NCBI GenBank assembly: GCA_023548195.1
Contig: JAJHZJ010000756.1
Coordinates: forward strand, 1,178,001 to 1,242,000
Direction: 5' to 3'
Length of the DNA stretch: 64,000 bases
Origin: Bettongia penicillata ogilbyi
Lineage: Eukaryota; Chordata; Mammalia; Diprotodontia; Potoroidae
The stretch's first letter is position 1. Every line of letters starts with the position of its first letter. The notes beneath the pieces were generated by a model, which had not been told where the DNA came from, searched no databases, and was given only the letters and a program-made list of their open reading frames with translations. Made by a program: the position numbers and the translations under genes. Below are positions 23,888 through 35,324 of the stretch, one piece after another.

Positions 23888-25576
23888 TTTTTTAAAAAAT
23901 TTATTTATTTAACTTTTTACATTCATTTTGAAAAAATTTTCCAAATTTTCTCTGCATTTATCCCCACCCCCCAAATACACCAAGCATTCTAATTTTTCCT
24001 ATCACCAATCTGCCCTCTCTTCTATCATCCCTCCCTTCTCTTGTCCCCATCTTCTCTTTTCTCCTGTAGGGCCAGATGACATTCTATTCCCCATTAACTG
24101 TATTTCTTATTTCCTAGTAGCAACAACAATACTCAACAGTTGTTCCTAAAACTTTGAGTTACAAATTCTCCCCATCCCTCCCTCCCCACCCATTCCCTTT
24201 GGGAAGGCAGGCAATTCAATATAGGCCGTATCTGGGTAGTTTTGCAAATGACTTGGATAACATTCATGTTGTATAAGACTAACTGTATTTCCCTCCATCC
24301 TATTCTGGCCCCATTGTTTCTATTCTGTCTTTTGCTTCTGTCCCTCCCCAAGAGTGTTGACCTCAAATTGCTCCCTTCTTCCATTGCCCTCCCTTCCATC
24401 ATCCATCCCTCCCTGCTTATCTCTTTCTTCCCCATTTTTCTGCACTGTAAGATAGGTTTTCATACCACAATGAGTGTACATTTTACTCCTTCCTTTAGTT
24501 GAATGTGATGAGGGTAAACTTGATGTTTTTTTCTCAGCTCTCCTCTTTTTCCCTCCACTAAAAACTTTCCTGTTTGCCTCTTGAATGAGATATAATTACC
24601 CCATTCCATTTCACCCTCTTTCCTCCCACTACATTTCTCTCTCACCATTTACCTTAATTTCTTTTAAGATATGGTCCCATCCTGTTCAATTCACTCTGTG
24701 CTCTCAGTCTCTGTATGTGCATGTTTGTGTGTATGTGTGTGCGTGCACACATGTACATGTGTGTGTGCGTGTGTGCGTGTGTGTACACCTGTGTGTGGTC
24801 CCACCAAATACCCAGATACTGAAATGTTTTAAGAGTTACAAATATTGCCTTTCCATGTAAGAATGTAAACAGTTCACTGTTTACTATTTGAGTTACAAAT
24901 TCTCCCCATCCCTCCCTCCCCACTTGCTGTTTACTATTTCATGCATCTTTTCATTCTTGTGTTTGAAAGTCAGATTATCTTTTCAGCTCTGGTCTTTTCA
25001 TCAAGAATGCTTGAAAGTCCCTCTGTTTCATTGAAAGACCATATTTTCCCCTGAAGTATTATACTCAGTTTTGCTGGGTAGGTGATTCTTGGTGTGAGTC
25101 CTAGTTCTTTTGACTTCTGGAATATCCTATTCCATGCCCTTTGATCCCTCAATGTAGAAGCTGCTAGATCTTGTGTTATCCTATGGTGTTTCCACAATAC
25201 TGGAATTGTTTCTTTCTAGCTGCTTGCAATATTTTCTCCTTGACCTGGGAACTCTGGAAATTGGCCACAATATTCCTAGGAGTTTCTCTTTTTGGACCTC
25301 TTTCAGGCAGTGATTGATGGATTCCTTCAATACTTATTTTGCTCTCTGGTTCTAGAATCTCAGGGCAGTTTTCCTTGATAATTTCATGAAAGATGATGTC
25401 TAGGCTCTTTTTTTGATCATGGTTTTCAGGCAGTCACATAATTTTTAAATTATCTCTCCTGGATCTATTTTCCAGGTCAGTTGTTTTTTCAATGAGATAT
25501 TTCACATTCTCTTTCATTTTTTCATTCTTTTGGTTTTGTTTTATGATTTCTTGGTTTCTCAGAAAGTCATTAGCCT
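23888..25576 (-). mobile_element. HAL1 (half-L1) copy 1, 3' part, minus strand
   Basis: Read on the minus strand this holds the C-terminal ORF1 segment (ITQDLAASTLRDQRAWNRIF and RITYPAKLSIILQGKIW), then a 3' UTR with (CA)n and a final A-rich/TAAATAAAT tail at 23888-23935. L1 ORF1 proteins are coiled-coil trimers with an RRM and a C-terminal RNA-binding domain; no ORF2 (endonuclease/RT) is present, which defines HAL1. This part joins 28483-29570 once the inserted copy 2 is removed. Frames are broken. Confidence 0.85.
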
Positions 25577-26044
25577 GGGGGTGGAGTCAATATGGGGGAG
25601 TAGAAATAATCACGTATGCGACCTCCGAACCCACAGTCCATGCATTTAATGTAAGAAGAGCTCCCCACAAATTCTGGATCACTGCAGGGTGTGTAGAAAC
25701 ACAATGGAAGAGATTTCCGTTCCAGAGAGCCCTGGAGAGCCATTCCCAGGGTCATTTGCGCCCCAGAAAGTGGAATGCATCCCCGGCCTACCCTGCCCAC
25801 GCGGCCGAGATGAGCAGATCCATGCAGGCTTCAGGGACGGAACCTCCGGCAGCCGCGAAGGTCCCTCCGCCCACAGACTCTATAGGTCAGTGAGAGAGAC
25901 GGCTGGGATGGTTGAGAGTGGAGCGGAGTGTCTCCGTTACTCGGACACCCTCGGGAGGAAGTGGCTGAGGCAGAGGCAGGGGCGGGAAGCGGCGGAGGCC
26001 GAGGCAGCAGCAGCGGCTCCCGGGACTCCCCGAGCAGGCAGGAT

Positions 26045-26190
26045 CTTCATTACTGAAAGTCTCTGCATAAACCACCTGAAGGAGGTGAGCCTGAGAGACG
26101 GCCCTGCCCCACCCACCCAATTTCTGAAGGTCTCTGCATAAAGCTCCTGAGGAAACTGAGCCTGGGAGGTGGCCCTGCCCCCACCCCAGC
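26045..26190 (+). repeat. Two about 70-bp monomers in the HAL1 copy 2 5' region
   Basis: Each unit carries CTCTGCATAAA, then a CCTGAGG-like block, GAGCCTGxGAG and GGCCCTGCCCC. Equivalent units occur in copy 3 (42985-43130) and in copy 1 (29148-29340). Confidence 0.7.
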
Positions 26191-26329
26191 ACCAGAACTA
26201 AAGCTCACATTGAATAGCAGCTGAGCCTGCTGTGGAAAGCCCATTTGAATCTCAGAGCCCAAGCACTAGCTGGGCGGATCTAGGCGGGGGTGGACAGGAA
26301 TCTCAGAAGTCAAGTAACTGGCTGGGAAA

Positions 26330-27430
26330 ATGCCCAGAAAAGGGAAGAAAAAGAAGACTATAGAGAGCTTTTTTGAGCAGATGAAAATGATCCCGCCTTT
26401 CGGATCTGATGACAAGGACATATTCTTGCCATCAGGGAAAGATGTGGAGGGCAGGGCCTCTGTATCCCAGACATCCCAGGGGGCTGTCCAGTGGGCTTAG
26501 GCCTTGGAAGAGCTCAAAAAGGATTTTGAAAAGCAAGTTAGACAGGTGGAGGAGAAACTGGGAAGAGAAATGAGAGAGATGCAAGAAAAGCATGAAAAAC
26601 GGGTCAATACTTTGGTAAAGGAGACCCAAAAAAATGCTGAAGAAAATGACGCCTTGAAAAATAGGCTCACTCAATTGGCAAAAGAGGTTCAAAAAGCCAA
26701 TGAGGAGAAGAATGCTTTCAAAAGCAGAATTAGTCAAAGGGAAAAAGAGGTTCAAAAGCTCACTGAAGAGAATAGTTCTCTCAAAATTAGAATGGAACAG
26801 ATGTAGTCTAATGACTTTATGAGAAACCAAGAAATCACAAAACAAAACCAAAAAAGTGAAAAAATGGAAGAGAATGTGAAATATCTCATGGGAAAAACAA
26901 CTGACCTGGAAAATAGATCCAGGAGAGACAATTCAAAAATTATGGGACTACATGAAAGTCATGATCAAAAAAAGAGCCTAGATATCATCTTCCATGAAAT
27001 TATCGAGGAAAACTGCCCTGACATTCTACAACCAGAGGGCAACATAAGTATTGAAAGAATCCATCGATCACCACCTGAAAGAGATCCAAAAAGAGAAACT
27101 CCTAGGAACATTGTGGCCAAACTTCAGAACTCCCAGGTCAAGGAGAAAATCTTACAAGCAGCTAGAAAGAAACAATTCCAGTATTGTGGAAATAAAATCA
27201 GGGTAACTCAAGATCTAGCAGCTTCTACATTAAAGGATCGAAGGGCGTGCAATAGGATATTCCAGAAGTCAAAGGAACTAGGACTCAAACCAAGAATCAC
27301 CTACCCAGCTAAACTGAGTATAATACTTCAGGGGAAAATATGGTCTTTCAATGAAACAGAGGACTTTCAAGCATTCTTGATGAAAAGACCAGAGCTGAAA
27401 AGAAAATTTGACTTTCAAACACAAGAATGA
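26330..27430 (+). pseudogene. HAL1 copy 2 ORF1 (L1 ORF1p-like), two nonsense codons
   Basis: From ATG (MPRKGKKKKTIESFF) to the stop there are 366 in-frame codons with only two interruptions: TAG at 26498-26500 (Gln in the sister copy at 43440) and TAG at 26804-26806 (Glu in the sister copy). The N-terminal half is a Glu/Lys-rich coiled coil (EELKKDFEKQVRQVEEKLG), followed by an RRM-like part (SRRDNSKIMGLHES) and a C-terminal domain with RITYPAKLSIIL, as in L1 ORF1p. The product would be an RNA-binding chaperone acting with the L1 RNP. Confidence 0.88.
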
Positions 27431-28394
27431 GAAGAAGCATGAAAAAGTAACAGCAAAGAGAAGTCTTAAGGCACTTACCAAAAGTGACCTGTTTACATTC
27501 CTACATGGAAAGACAATATTTGTAACTCTCAAAACTTTCAGTATCTGGGTAGTTGGCGAGACCACACACACACATATACATGCATGCACACACATACAGA
27601 GACAGAGAGCTCAGAGTGAATTGAATAGGATGGGACCATATCTTAAAAGAAATTAAGGTACATGGTGAGAGAGAAATGTAGTGGGAGGAAAGAGGGTGAA
27701 ATGGAATGTGGTAAATTTTATCTCATTCAAGAGGCAAGCAGGAGACATTTTAGTGGAGGGAAAAAGAGGAGAGCTGAGAAAAAAAAAGAACAAGAAGGTT
27801 ACCCTCATCACATTTAAGTAAAGGAAGGAATAAAATGCACACTCATTTTGGTATGAAAACCTATCTTACAGTACAGGAAAGTGGGGGAGAGGGGGATATG
27901 CAAGGAGGGGGATGATGAAAGGGAGGGCAATGGGAGGAGGGAGCAATTTGAAGTCAACACTCAGGGAGGGACAGGATCAAAAGACAGAATAGAAACAATG
28001 AGGTGCAGGATAGGAAGGAGGGTAATTGAGTTAGTGTTACACAACGCGACTATCATGGAAGTCATTTGCAAAACTACACAGATATGGCCTATATTGAATT
28101 ACCTGCCTCCCGAAAGGGAATGGGTGGGGAGGAAGGGATGGGGAGAATTTGAAACTCAAAGTTTTAGGAACAACTGTTTAGTATTTTTGTTGCTACTAGG
28201 AAAGGAGACATACAGTTAATGAGGAATAGAAAGTCATATGGCCCTACAGGAAAAAAGAGAAGATGGGGACAAGAGAGGGGAGGGATTACAGAAGAGAGGG
28301 CAGATTGGATATAGGGAAAATTAGATTGCTCAGGGTATTGGGTGGGGGGAGGGGAGAAAAGGGGAGAAAATTTTGAACCCAAAATTTTGTGAGA

Positions 28395-28482
28395 ATGAAT
28401 GTAAAAAGCTAAATAAATAAATAGATAGATGGATAGATAGATAGATAGATAAACGAATGAATAAATAAATAAATAAATTAGA
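28395..28482. repeat. AAAT/GATA simple-repeat tail of HAL1 copy 2
   Basis: AAATAAATAAATAG is followed by GATAGATAGATA and again AAATAAAT. This is the expanded 3' tail just before the target duplication. Confidence 0.85.
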
Positions 28483-28496
28483 AGAAAGTCATTAGC

Positions 28497-28976
28497 CTAC
28501 ATCTGTTCCATTCTAATCTTGAGAGAACTATTGTGTTCAGTGAGCTTTTGAATTGCTTTTTCCATTTGGCTAATTTTGCTTTTGAAAGCATTCTTCTCCT
28601 CATTGGCTTTTTGAACCCCTTTTGCCAATTGAGTGAGCCCATTTTTCAAGGTCTTATTTTCTTCAGCATTTTTTTGGGTCTCCTTTACCAAGGTATTGAC
28701 CTGTTTTTCATGCTTTTCTTGCATCTGTCTCTTTTCTCTTCCCAGTTTTTCCTCCACTTGTCTAACTTGATTTTCAAAATCCTTTTTGAGGTCTTCCATG
28801 GCCTGAGCCCACTGGACATCCACCTCAGATGTCTGGGATAGAGAGGCCCCAACCTCCACGTCTTTCTCTGATGGCAAGCATTGTACTTCGTCATCAGAAA
28901 TGAAAGGAAGAAGGAACATCTCTTCCTCAATAAAGTAGCTCTCTATGGTCTTATTTTGCTTCCTTTTTCTGGGCAT
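28497..28976 (-). pseudogene. HAL1 copy 1 ORF1, N-terminal half
   Basis: 159 codons of coiled-coil ORF1 (WAQAMEDLKKDFENQVRQ and LTQLAKGVQKANEEKNAF), ending at a TAG that lies in the target duplication. The C-terminal half is at about 24970-25576. Some divergence from copies 2 and 3 (HNSSLKIRMEQM instead of ENSSLKIRMEQM) agrees with copy 1 being the older one. Confidence 0.85.
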
Positions 28977-29147
28977 TTTCCCAACCAGTTCCTTGACTTC
29001 TGAGATTCCTCTCCACCCCAGCCTAGATCTGCCCAGCCAGTGCTTGGGGTCTGAGATTCAAATGCTGCTTCCCAGTGTCAGGGCTATCCGTTGCGGGAGA
29101 GGCTGCTATTCAATGTGAGCTTAATTTCTGGTGCTCAGGTGGGGGCA

Positions 29148-29340
29148 GGGCCGCCTCTCAGGCTCTGTTCCCTCAGGGCTTTATGCAGAGACCTTCATTG
29201 ACAGAGCGGGTGGGGGGAGGGCCACCTCCCAGGCTCAGTTCCCTCAGGGGTTTTATGCAAAATCTTCAGTGATGGAGCAGGTTGGGACAGGGCTGCCTCC
29301 CAGGCTCAGCTCCCTCAGGGGGTTTATGCAGAGACCTGAA
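29148..29340 (-). repeat. Three tandem about 71-bp monomers in the HAL1 copy 1 5' region
   Basis: On the + strand each unit reads GGGCxxCCTCxCAGGCTC, CCCTCAGGG and TTTATGCA followed by a GAGCAGG/GAGCGGG block. Two full units plus a partial third are visible; copies 2 and 3 have two. Confidence 0.75.
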
Positions 29341-29570
29341 CTTCTGCTTGCTCCTCTGGGAGTCCCAGGCCGCCACTGCTGCCTCTGCCGCTGCCTCTGC
29401 CTCTGCCTATCGAGGGGGCCGGAGTCACGGAGACACCCCGCTCCCCGCTCGGCTAGGCCAGACGTCTCTCTCACTGACCTGTAGCATCTGTAGGCAGAAG
29501 GACCTTCCTGGCTGCAGGAGGTTCCGTCCCTGAAGCCTGTTCGGATCTGCTCCTCTGGGGCCCCAGGGAC

Positions 29571-30290
29571 AGACAAAGCCTTGGTTTTCTTGCCATAAAT
29601 AAGTTTCTAGATAAAAGGGATCATAAGAGGTTAGTTGGAAGGGGGCAAGCTGGAAATCGTGTCAGACACCAAAAGTGATTTCATCAAATTGTAATGAATA
29701 ACAAATGAGACCATAATTTTCAGTATTATTGACCAATATTTACTGAAAGTATTTGTAGATTCTGTGCTAGACTGCAGAACACTTGGAGACCCTCAGGAAC
29801 CCCACCTTGAGAACCATAGATCTCTGGATATCTTTATCACCAAATCATGACTTGAAGTGATTCCACAGAACATGTGTGTGCACAATGCTTAGAGATCAAT
29901 GCCGTCACTCTGTGGAGCAATGAGGGCTCCCTTGATCCCAAGTTAGATCAAGTGAGGCTAAGTAATTGCACATAAAAAATCATTTCTTAGTCTAATGACT
30001 ACTTTTCAAAGGCTTGGTTGCTTAAATGCTGAAGCAAACATAATTTTATTCTGGGTGCATAATGTCCACAGCACAGAACCCAGCTAGACTTTCTTTCCAA
30101 AGGCTTATCAACTCAGGAAACTGCAGAAAGAGCTGTCACATTGGTCCTTTCATGGCACCATCATCACTGTCCTTTGAAGGAGTCACTTCATGCTATTCCC
30201 TTTATAATGCGGTGTTGGGGGGAGATCTGTGGATTTACTCATTAGCCACATCTGATGCGCCATACTTAGGAGCCCTCCTGATAAGACTTG
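29571..30290. other. Flank between HAL1 copy 1 and the promoter of chitinase copy 2
   Basis: Unique-looking sequence with no repeat recognised. It would hold the proximal regulatory region of the downstream gene. Confidence 0.4.
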
Positions 30291-30299
30291 GTTCAAGGA

Positions 30300-30307
30300 T
30301 ATAAAAG
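30300..30307 (+). promoter_or_regulatory. TATA box of chitinase copy 2
   Basis: TATAAAAG lies 41 bp upstream of the ancestral start codon position (30348). The spacing leaves a short 5' UTR, as in CHIA genes with the start codon in exon 1. Confidence 0.75.
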
Positions 30308-30347
30308 TGAGAGACCAACCCCTGCTAGACCATAATAGACAGTAGCC

Positions 30348-30372
30348 ATAGAGAAGTCCATCATCCTCACTG
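30348..30372 (+). pseudogene. Chitinase copy 2 exon 1 (start codon ATA)
   Basis: The coding part is 25 nt, as in copy 4 (61243-61267). It reads ATA GAG AAG TCC ATC ATC CTC ACT G, then GTAAGT. The family starts with ATG at this position (MTKLILLTG in human CHIA), so the initiator has become ATA. Confidence 0.8.
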
Positions 30373-30509
30373 GTAAGTGAATGCTCTAAGAGGAAACTCA
30401 AACCCTGTTGACTTTCTTCCTTGCCATTTCTTTCTGGGTCCTTTGAAAGAATCATTTTGTATGACAATATGCTCAGAGATTTAGATCAAGAAAGAGACTT
30501 TAGAGCCCA

Positions 30510-30655
30510 TCAAGTTTAATTGTTTATTTTTACAGAGGAGGAAAGGAAGGCACAGGGAGGTTAAATGATTTACCCAGGGTCACCCAGTTATTGTCTCTCT
30601 GATGGGAGTTGAATCTAGGTCTTCCTGTCTCTAAGTCCATGCCTACCTACACTCC
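30510..30655 (-). repeat. MIR/CORE-SINE fragment in intron 1 of copy 2
   Basis: Contains ACCCAGGGTCACCCAG and a GAATCTAGGTCTTCCTGTCTC block. Confidence 0.6.
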
Positions 30656-30765
30656 CATTTCTTCTTATTTTGATCTTATTTTCCTTTCTTTTCTTCTATT
30701 GAACCTTTGAGGCTTTTACTACCTATAGAATATAACCTCCCTTGGCCTCAGTTTCCTCATCTGTA

Positions 30766-31131
30766 AAAGGGTGGAAAAGAATTAGACCGGATGGCTTGTG
30801 AAGTCTCTCCCTTTTCTAGGTCTATGATTCTGATCTCATCCTTCTAGAATAGGGATTCTTAACCTGGGTTCCATGAGCTTTTATTTTAAAAACATATAAT
30901 ATTTTGGGATTTAAAAGCTTTTAAGCAAAAGTCTAAAAAAATAAAATTAAAGGGTGGAATAGATTTGGACTGAATGGCTTGTGAAGTCTCTTCCTTTTCT
31001 AGTACGATTCTGATCTCATCCTTCTAGAATAGGAATTCTTAACCTGGGTTCCATGAGCTTTTATTTTAAAAACATTTAGTATTTTAGGATTTCAAGTCTT
31101 TTAAGAAAAGGTCTAAAAAATAAAATTAAAG
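30766..31131. repeat. Two tandem units of about 183 bp
   Basis: Units at 30766-30948 and 30949-31131 share GATGGCTTGTGAAGTCTCT-like sequence, CTCATCCTTCTAGAATAGG, TTCTTAACCTGGGTTCCATG and CTTTTATTTTAAAAACAT in the same order, with scattered mismatches. Confidence 0.9.
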
Positions 31132-31771
31132 TAAATAAAAAAAAGAAAAGGCCTATAATTTAGGCCTCGAGGCTGCAGATTCCCCACCCCTATAAATATG
31201 TTTCACTAGATTGTCCAAGGGTCATAACCCAAGAAGGCTAAGAACCCCTATTCTAGATTGTAAATTCTCTAAAGGCAGCATGTGTTTCCTTTTTGTCTAT
31301 GTCCCCAGCATCTAGAACAGTCTTGGAATCAATCAATCATCAAACATTTATTAAGTGCCTACTGTTGTGCTAGACATTGCGCTAGGTGGTTTGTGAAGAC
31401 AGTCCAAGGGTTTGTACTAGAAATGATTTAACAATACCTTGAACAGCAAATAATGGTAAAGAGTAATCTGAGAAATACATTAAATTACTCTGGGCACTCA
31501 CAACATATTTTTGTTATTGTTGAAATTGAATTTAATTGGAAGGTGTTGCAAGAACAAAAACTGTTGGGAACCATTGTGGAAACATTGGGAATAAATAGGG
31601 ATAGAGAGAAAAATAAAGATCTTTGTAGCTGGGTAGCATGATGGATACAGCACTGGACCTGGAGTCAGGAACTCTAACCCTTCAGCCACCTAGCCACCAT
31701 CACACCTACTAAAGTAGGTGCTTAATAGATGCTTAGTAAATGTTTATTAATTCATGTTTTTTTTTCTCTAG

Positions 31772-31801
31772 GTCTTGCCCTGGTGTTGCTTGCCCAGCTG
31801 A
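31772..31801 (+). pseudogene. Chitinase copy 2 exon 2 (signal peptide core)
   Basis: 30 bp between TTCTCTAG and GTAAGT. Encodes LALVLLAQL, the hydrophobic core of a signal peptide. Same length as exon 2 of copy 4. Confidence 0.85.
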
Positions 31802-32699
31802 GTAAGTCATAAGCTTCTGCTTTACCCACCTCCCTCATCTCTTTTTCTATTATCCTCATAATCCTCTTTATTCTCTCAAACATCCAAGCACAGAAAATGC
31901 TTTTGCACATTATACGACATGAGTTCAGAGAAGACTAATTTATTTTAGTAACTGGACCTACTCAGAACTATCACTGTGCTTTTCTAACCTAAAGGTCAGG
32001 TGGAAATAATTTATCCCTGTAATAGCTATCCTTTGTCAGGTCATCCATTGCTAATACTCACATATAGCATTATTATACTCCCAGGGAGTCTTGCTCTCTC
32101 ATATTTTTCTGAAAGAGGATAATAAGATCCCGTGTCTTATCCCTGATCCTGATGTGAGCATTATTCCTCCCTGGGCCCCTAGATTGAGAGATATATGTTA
32201 GGTTACTCTCTGCCCAGGCATGGCAGTTGCAGGAGGTAAAACTACCTCAGGGGATGGTGCCTTGCCAAACCAAAAGGCTGGGTTTCAGCTCATACCCTGG
32301 GAAATTCCTGCTGAAATTCTGACAATATAGGTGAAGTGGCATCTGGCTAGTTATCAGAAACAATCATTAGCCTTGATTCTTCTGAGGGGGGCAGCAGGAT
32401 ACCCCCAGCTGGGGTAGAGGGTCAAATTCCAGAGAAGGGGAAGGGCCAGAGAAGGAAATGACATCCTGCAGTTTTGGCCCAATAAAGGATATGGGCAATC
32501 AGGCATGACCAGGAAAGAATGAGAAACCAGGCCCTTGCCTAGGTGGACTCCCTTGCTGTGGTTACAAGAACATTCCTAATTTGACCAGTGGCCCCCTGAA
32601 CTGAGATGGAAGAGTGAGACAATGGGTCCGGGGGTTTCTTCAGGACCAAGGCTGCAGATTACCCCCCCCACACAGAGAGTGTCACCCTCGCCTCCTGGG

Positions 32700-33240
32700 G
32701 AACTTTCAACTAGGACCAAAATCACCGCTCTGAAGACTTTATAGGCCACTTCCAAGAGTTCAATTAGATTCTTTCCTTTGAACCTAGTCCTTTCTCTGGA
32801 TTTTCTTTCGAATGTCAGGGGTAGAATTGGAAACAAAGTCAATTACTATGGCCCTCCGGTTGTTTGGATCCTCCGGATCAATAGGGGTGTATAATCTATA
32901 TGCCTCCACTAAATCTTTTGAGTTATGCAGAAGGAGTCTCATCCTTGCCTTACCTAATTTCACTAACCTTACACATATTTGTGGGCTTCCTAACCGCAGC
33001 TCTAAGCCCTCCCAAAAGCAACTGGCGATACTGGTCGAGAGCCTCTTTACCTCGGTCATCGTTGGGGTCTCAGCTGCGATGGGTTCCAGGGAGTAGGCGG
33101 TTAAGATGGGCACAGTCAGAGGAGGGGTGGCCATCTGGCTCCAAGACTCCATTTCGGGCTTCCAGGAGGATACGGTTGCATTCCTCACTAGTAAAGAGCA
33201 CCCAGAGTAACTCCTGGCAATGAGTAAAACATCTTTTAAC
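32700..33240 (-). pseudogene. ERV gag (capsid/C-terminal) remnant
   Basis: Minus-strand frames contain gammaretroviral capsid landmarks, including EAYRLYTPIDPEDP and TPDIRKKIQ near 32900-32790, then a KNLIELLEVAYKVF block in another frame. At least two frameshifts separate the pieces. Only gag is legible; the piece cannot encode a capsid. Confidence 0.8.
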
Positions 33241-34415
33241 TCTGTTTGAATTCAGGTAGGAGTGAAATTTTTCCAGTCATGCAGTATCTGTATTTAAAAC
33301 CAGACTCAGGAATGGTCAGGTGGGAAACATTCCTTTATAAAAGGACACAATGGGAAAACTGACCAGGAGGATCCCATCCTAGACTGAATCTAGAATTGTC
33401 TCCTCGATGTTTCCTCTCCAGATACAAATTTCACCTGATAACAGTACAGGATGCCAGATTACAGTCCCTCTGAGCAACTTATGGCATATTCTCTCAGATA
33501 CTGATTTAATGCAGACAACTATACCCGAATTCAAAATGAAACAAGAATATCCATGGTCCCAAATGTTTTTACCTTAAACAGCAAATTTCATTAATCACAA
33601 CTTAAAGCCAAATACAGTTCGTTGTTTCAGACAAATTTCTCTTAGGACTGACGACCTTGTCCACATGAAAGGAGCCTTGGTAATTTTACAAAACAAAAGG
33701 AATTGGAACGAGTTCCATGCCTACCAACCCCCAGATGTATGAGGACTGTTCTGCCGAACCAGTCGGGCAGAACCAGTATAAATAAATTTTTTTACTCCAT
33801 TCATTTCTTTCTACACAGTGACCAATTAATAATTTTAGGTTTAGTATTAAAACAGCAACTTCAAAGACTTAGTTGACAATCTTACAACTCTTATAAATGA
33901 TAGCTGTAACTTTTTTAACAGGCAAAGGTGAAAATACCTGGTTTTAAATAACATAACTGGCTTTATACAATTTTCCAACCTTTTTTAGTTTCAACAAAAT
34001 TCAGATTACAAATTGCTTTCTTTAACATCATTTCTGGATTTCAGAGTGAAATAAAATCTTAATGGCTCTAATTTTTTTACTCAAGTAAATTTCATGTCTG
34101 CGTCCACTCCTTAAAGATGTTTTTAAAAGGAAAGGTCATGAAATCACAAGCAGAAGTGAAGGAGACTCTGGAACAAGTCCATAGGTGCCTAGCCTCCTCC
34201 TTTCCACTTGGGAGTTCAAAGCCTTCTCAAATTGCCTTAGTGCCAAATAATACAACCAATTCTGACCCGTTTTAAACATCCAGTTAGGAGTGACATGTTT
34301 CACTTAAAATATGACCAGAATAACTGCCTTTTGGTCGTATCCCATATACAAAAACTTTTCTCTTTTAGGTGAGGCATGAGGTAATTAGAAGCTATTCAAT
34401 CTGCCTTGCTGATAC

Positions 34416-34492
34416 GAGGGGAAAAAATTCCTAATTTCTTCCTGTCTTTCTCTCCACCTTCACAACCTGACCAGGGTTAGAAGGAGGAGAGA

Positions 34493-34583
<91 letters not shown>

Positions 34584-34666
34584 GGAGAGAGTTTTTGAGG
34601 GGAAAAAATTCCCTATTTCTTCTTGTCTTTCTCTCCACCTTCACAACCTGGTCAGCGTTAGAAGGT
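34416..34666. repeat. Duplicated about 70-bp block flanking a (GA)n array
   Basis: 34416-34485 and 34597-34666 share GAGGGGAAAAAATTCC, TCTTTCTCTCCACCTTCACA and GTTAGAAGG. Between them (34486-34590) is about 100 bp of (GA)n. Confidence 0.9.
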
Positions 34667-35324
34667 AGAAAGAGAGAGAATTTTCCAACAACTTTCCAAT
34701 AATCCTTAAACTTACCCCATGTTGTTCTCCTCGTGGGCTTTGACTAAAGCCCCTTTAAAACTGCACATACAGGATTTCCTTGTATTCCTTGTAAGATTAG
34801 TTTCTCTCCTTTTCTCTCCCATTCTTCCCCCTGATGCTGCAGCCATCAGAGAGAAGGGAGGAGGGGGAGGAAAGGAGATAACATCCCAAATTCCAGCTAC
34901 AATGAAGCTGGCCATAATAACTCACAAACACACACACAGAGAACATGTAAAGACCACAAACACTCACATAGAACATTTAAAGACCACAAACACATACACA
35001 CAGGACATGTAAACACAGAACACATATACAGACAACTTTGGCTTACTTTCTATCACTGTTCAGATGCTGATATATGGGATCTGAACCAGATGGCCAGGTT
35101 CCCATTCATTATTTTCCACACCTGCCCTGCAATTGATTTATCAAATGTCCTTTGGGGTGGCCAATCCACCCCGAAGGTGGGCCATTCCTGTTGACAGCAT
35201 AATTTTTCTGGGGACCTGATTGTACTTGGCCCATGAGAGCAGGGAGGGAGAGTAAGACACAAAGTCTGATTAAACAGAAACACAGAACAAAGAACAGACA
35301 GAATCCCAGGCAGTTAAGATTCTC

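Larger units (their letters stand above)
25577..28482 (+). mobile_element. HAL1 copy 2, full length, inserted inside copy 1
   Basis: Starts with a G-rich GGAGTCAATATGGGGGAG end, followed by a GC-rich 5' region with two roughly 70-bp monomers, ORF1 at 26330-27430, a 3' UTR with (CA)n and a tail of AAAT and GATA repeats. A 16-bp direct repeat AGAAAGTCATTAGCCT lies on both sides (25561-25576 and 28483-28498). Length of about 2.9 kb equals the copy at 42484. No ORF2. Confidence 0.9.
28483..29570 (-). mobile_element. HAL1 copy 1, 5' part, minus strand (5' truncated)
   Basis: Holds the ORF1 N-terminal half on the minus strand (start codon at 28974-28976, beginning MPRKRKQNKTIESYF), which runs open to the insertion point of copy 2 at 28498. 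Upstream is a GC-rich region with three monomers. Compared with copy 3 it lacks about the first 220 bp of the element. Confidence 0.87.

Noticed and set aside
23888..29570. A coding gene made of the HAL1 coiled-coil ORFs
   Set aside because: The ORFs are L1 ORF1-like and belong to retroposons with target duplications and A-rich tails, not to a host gene.
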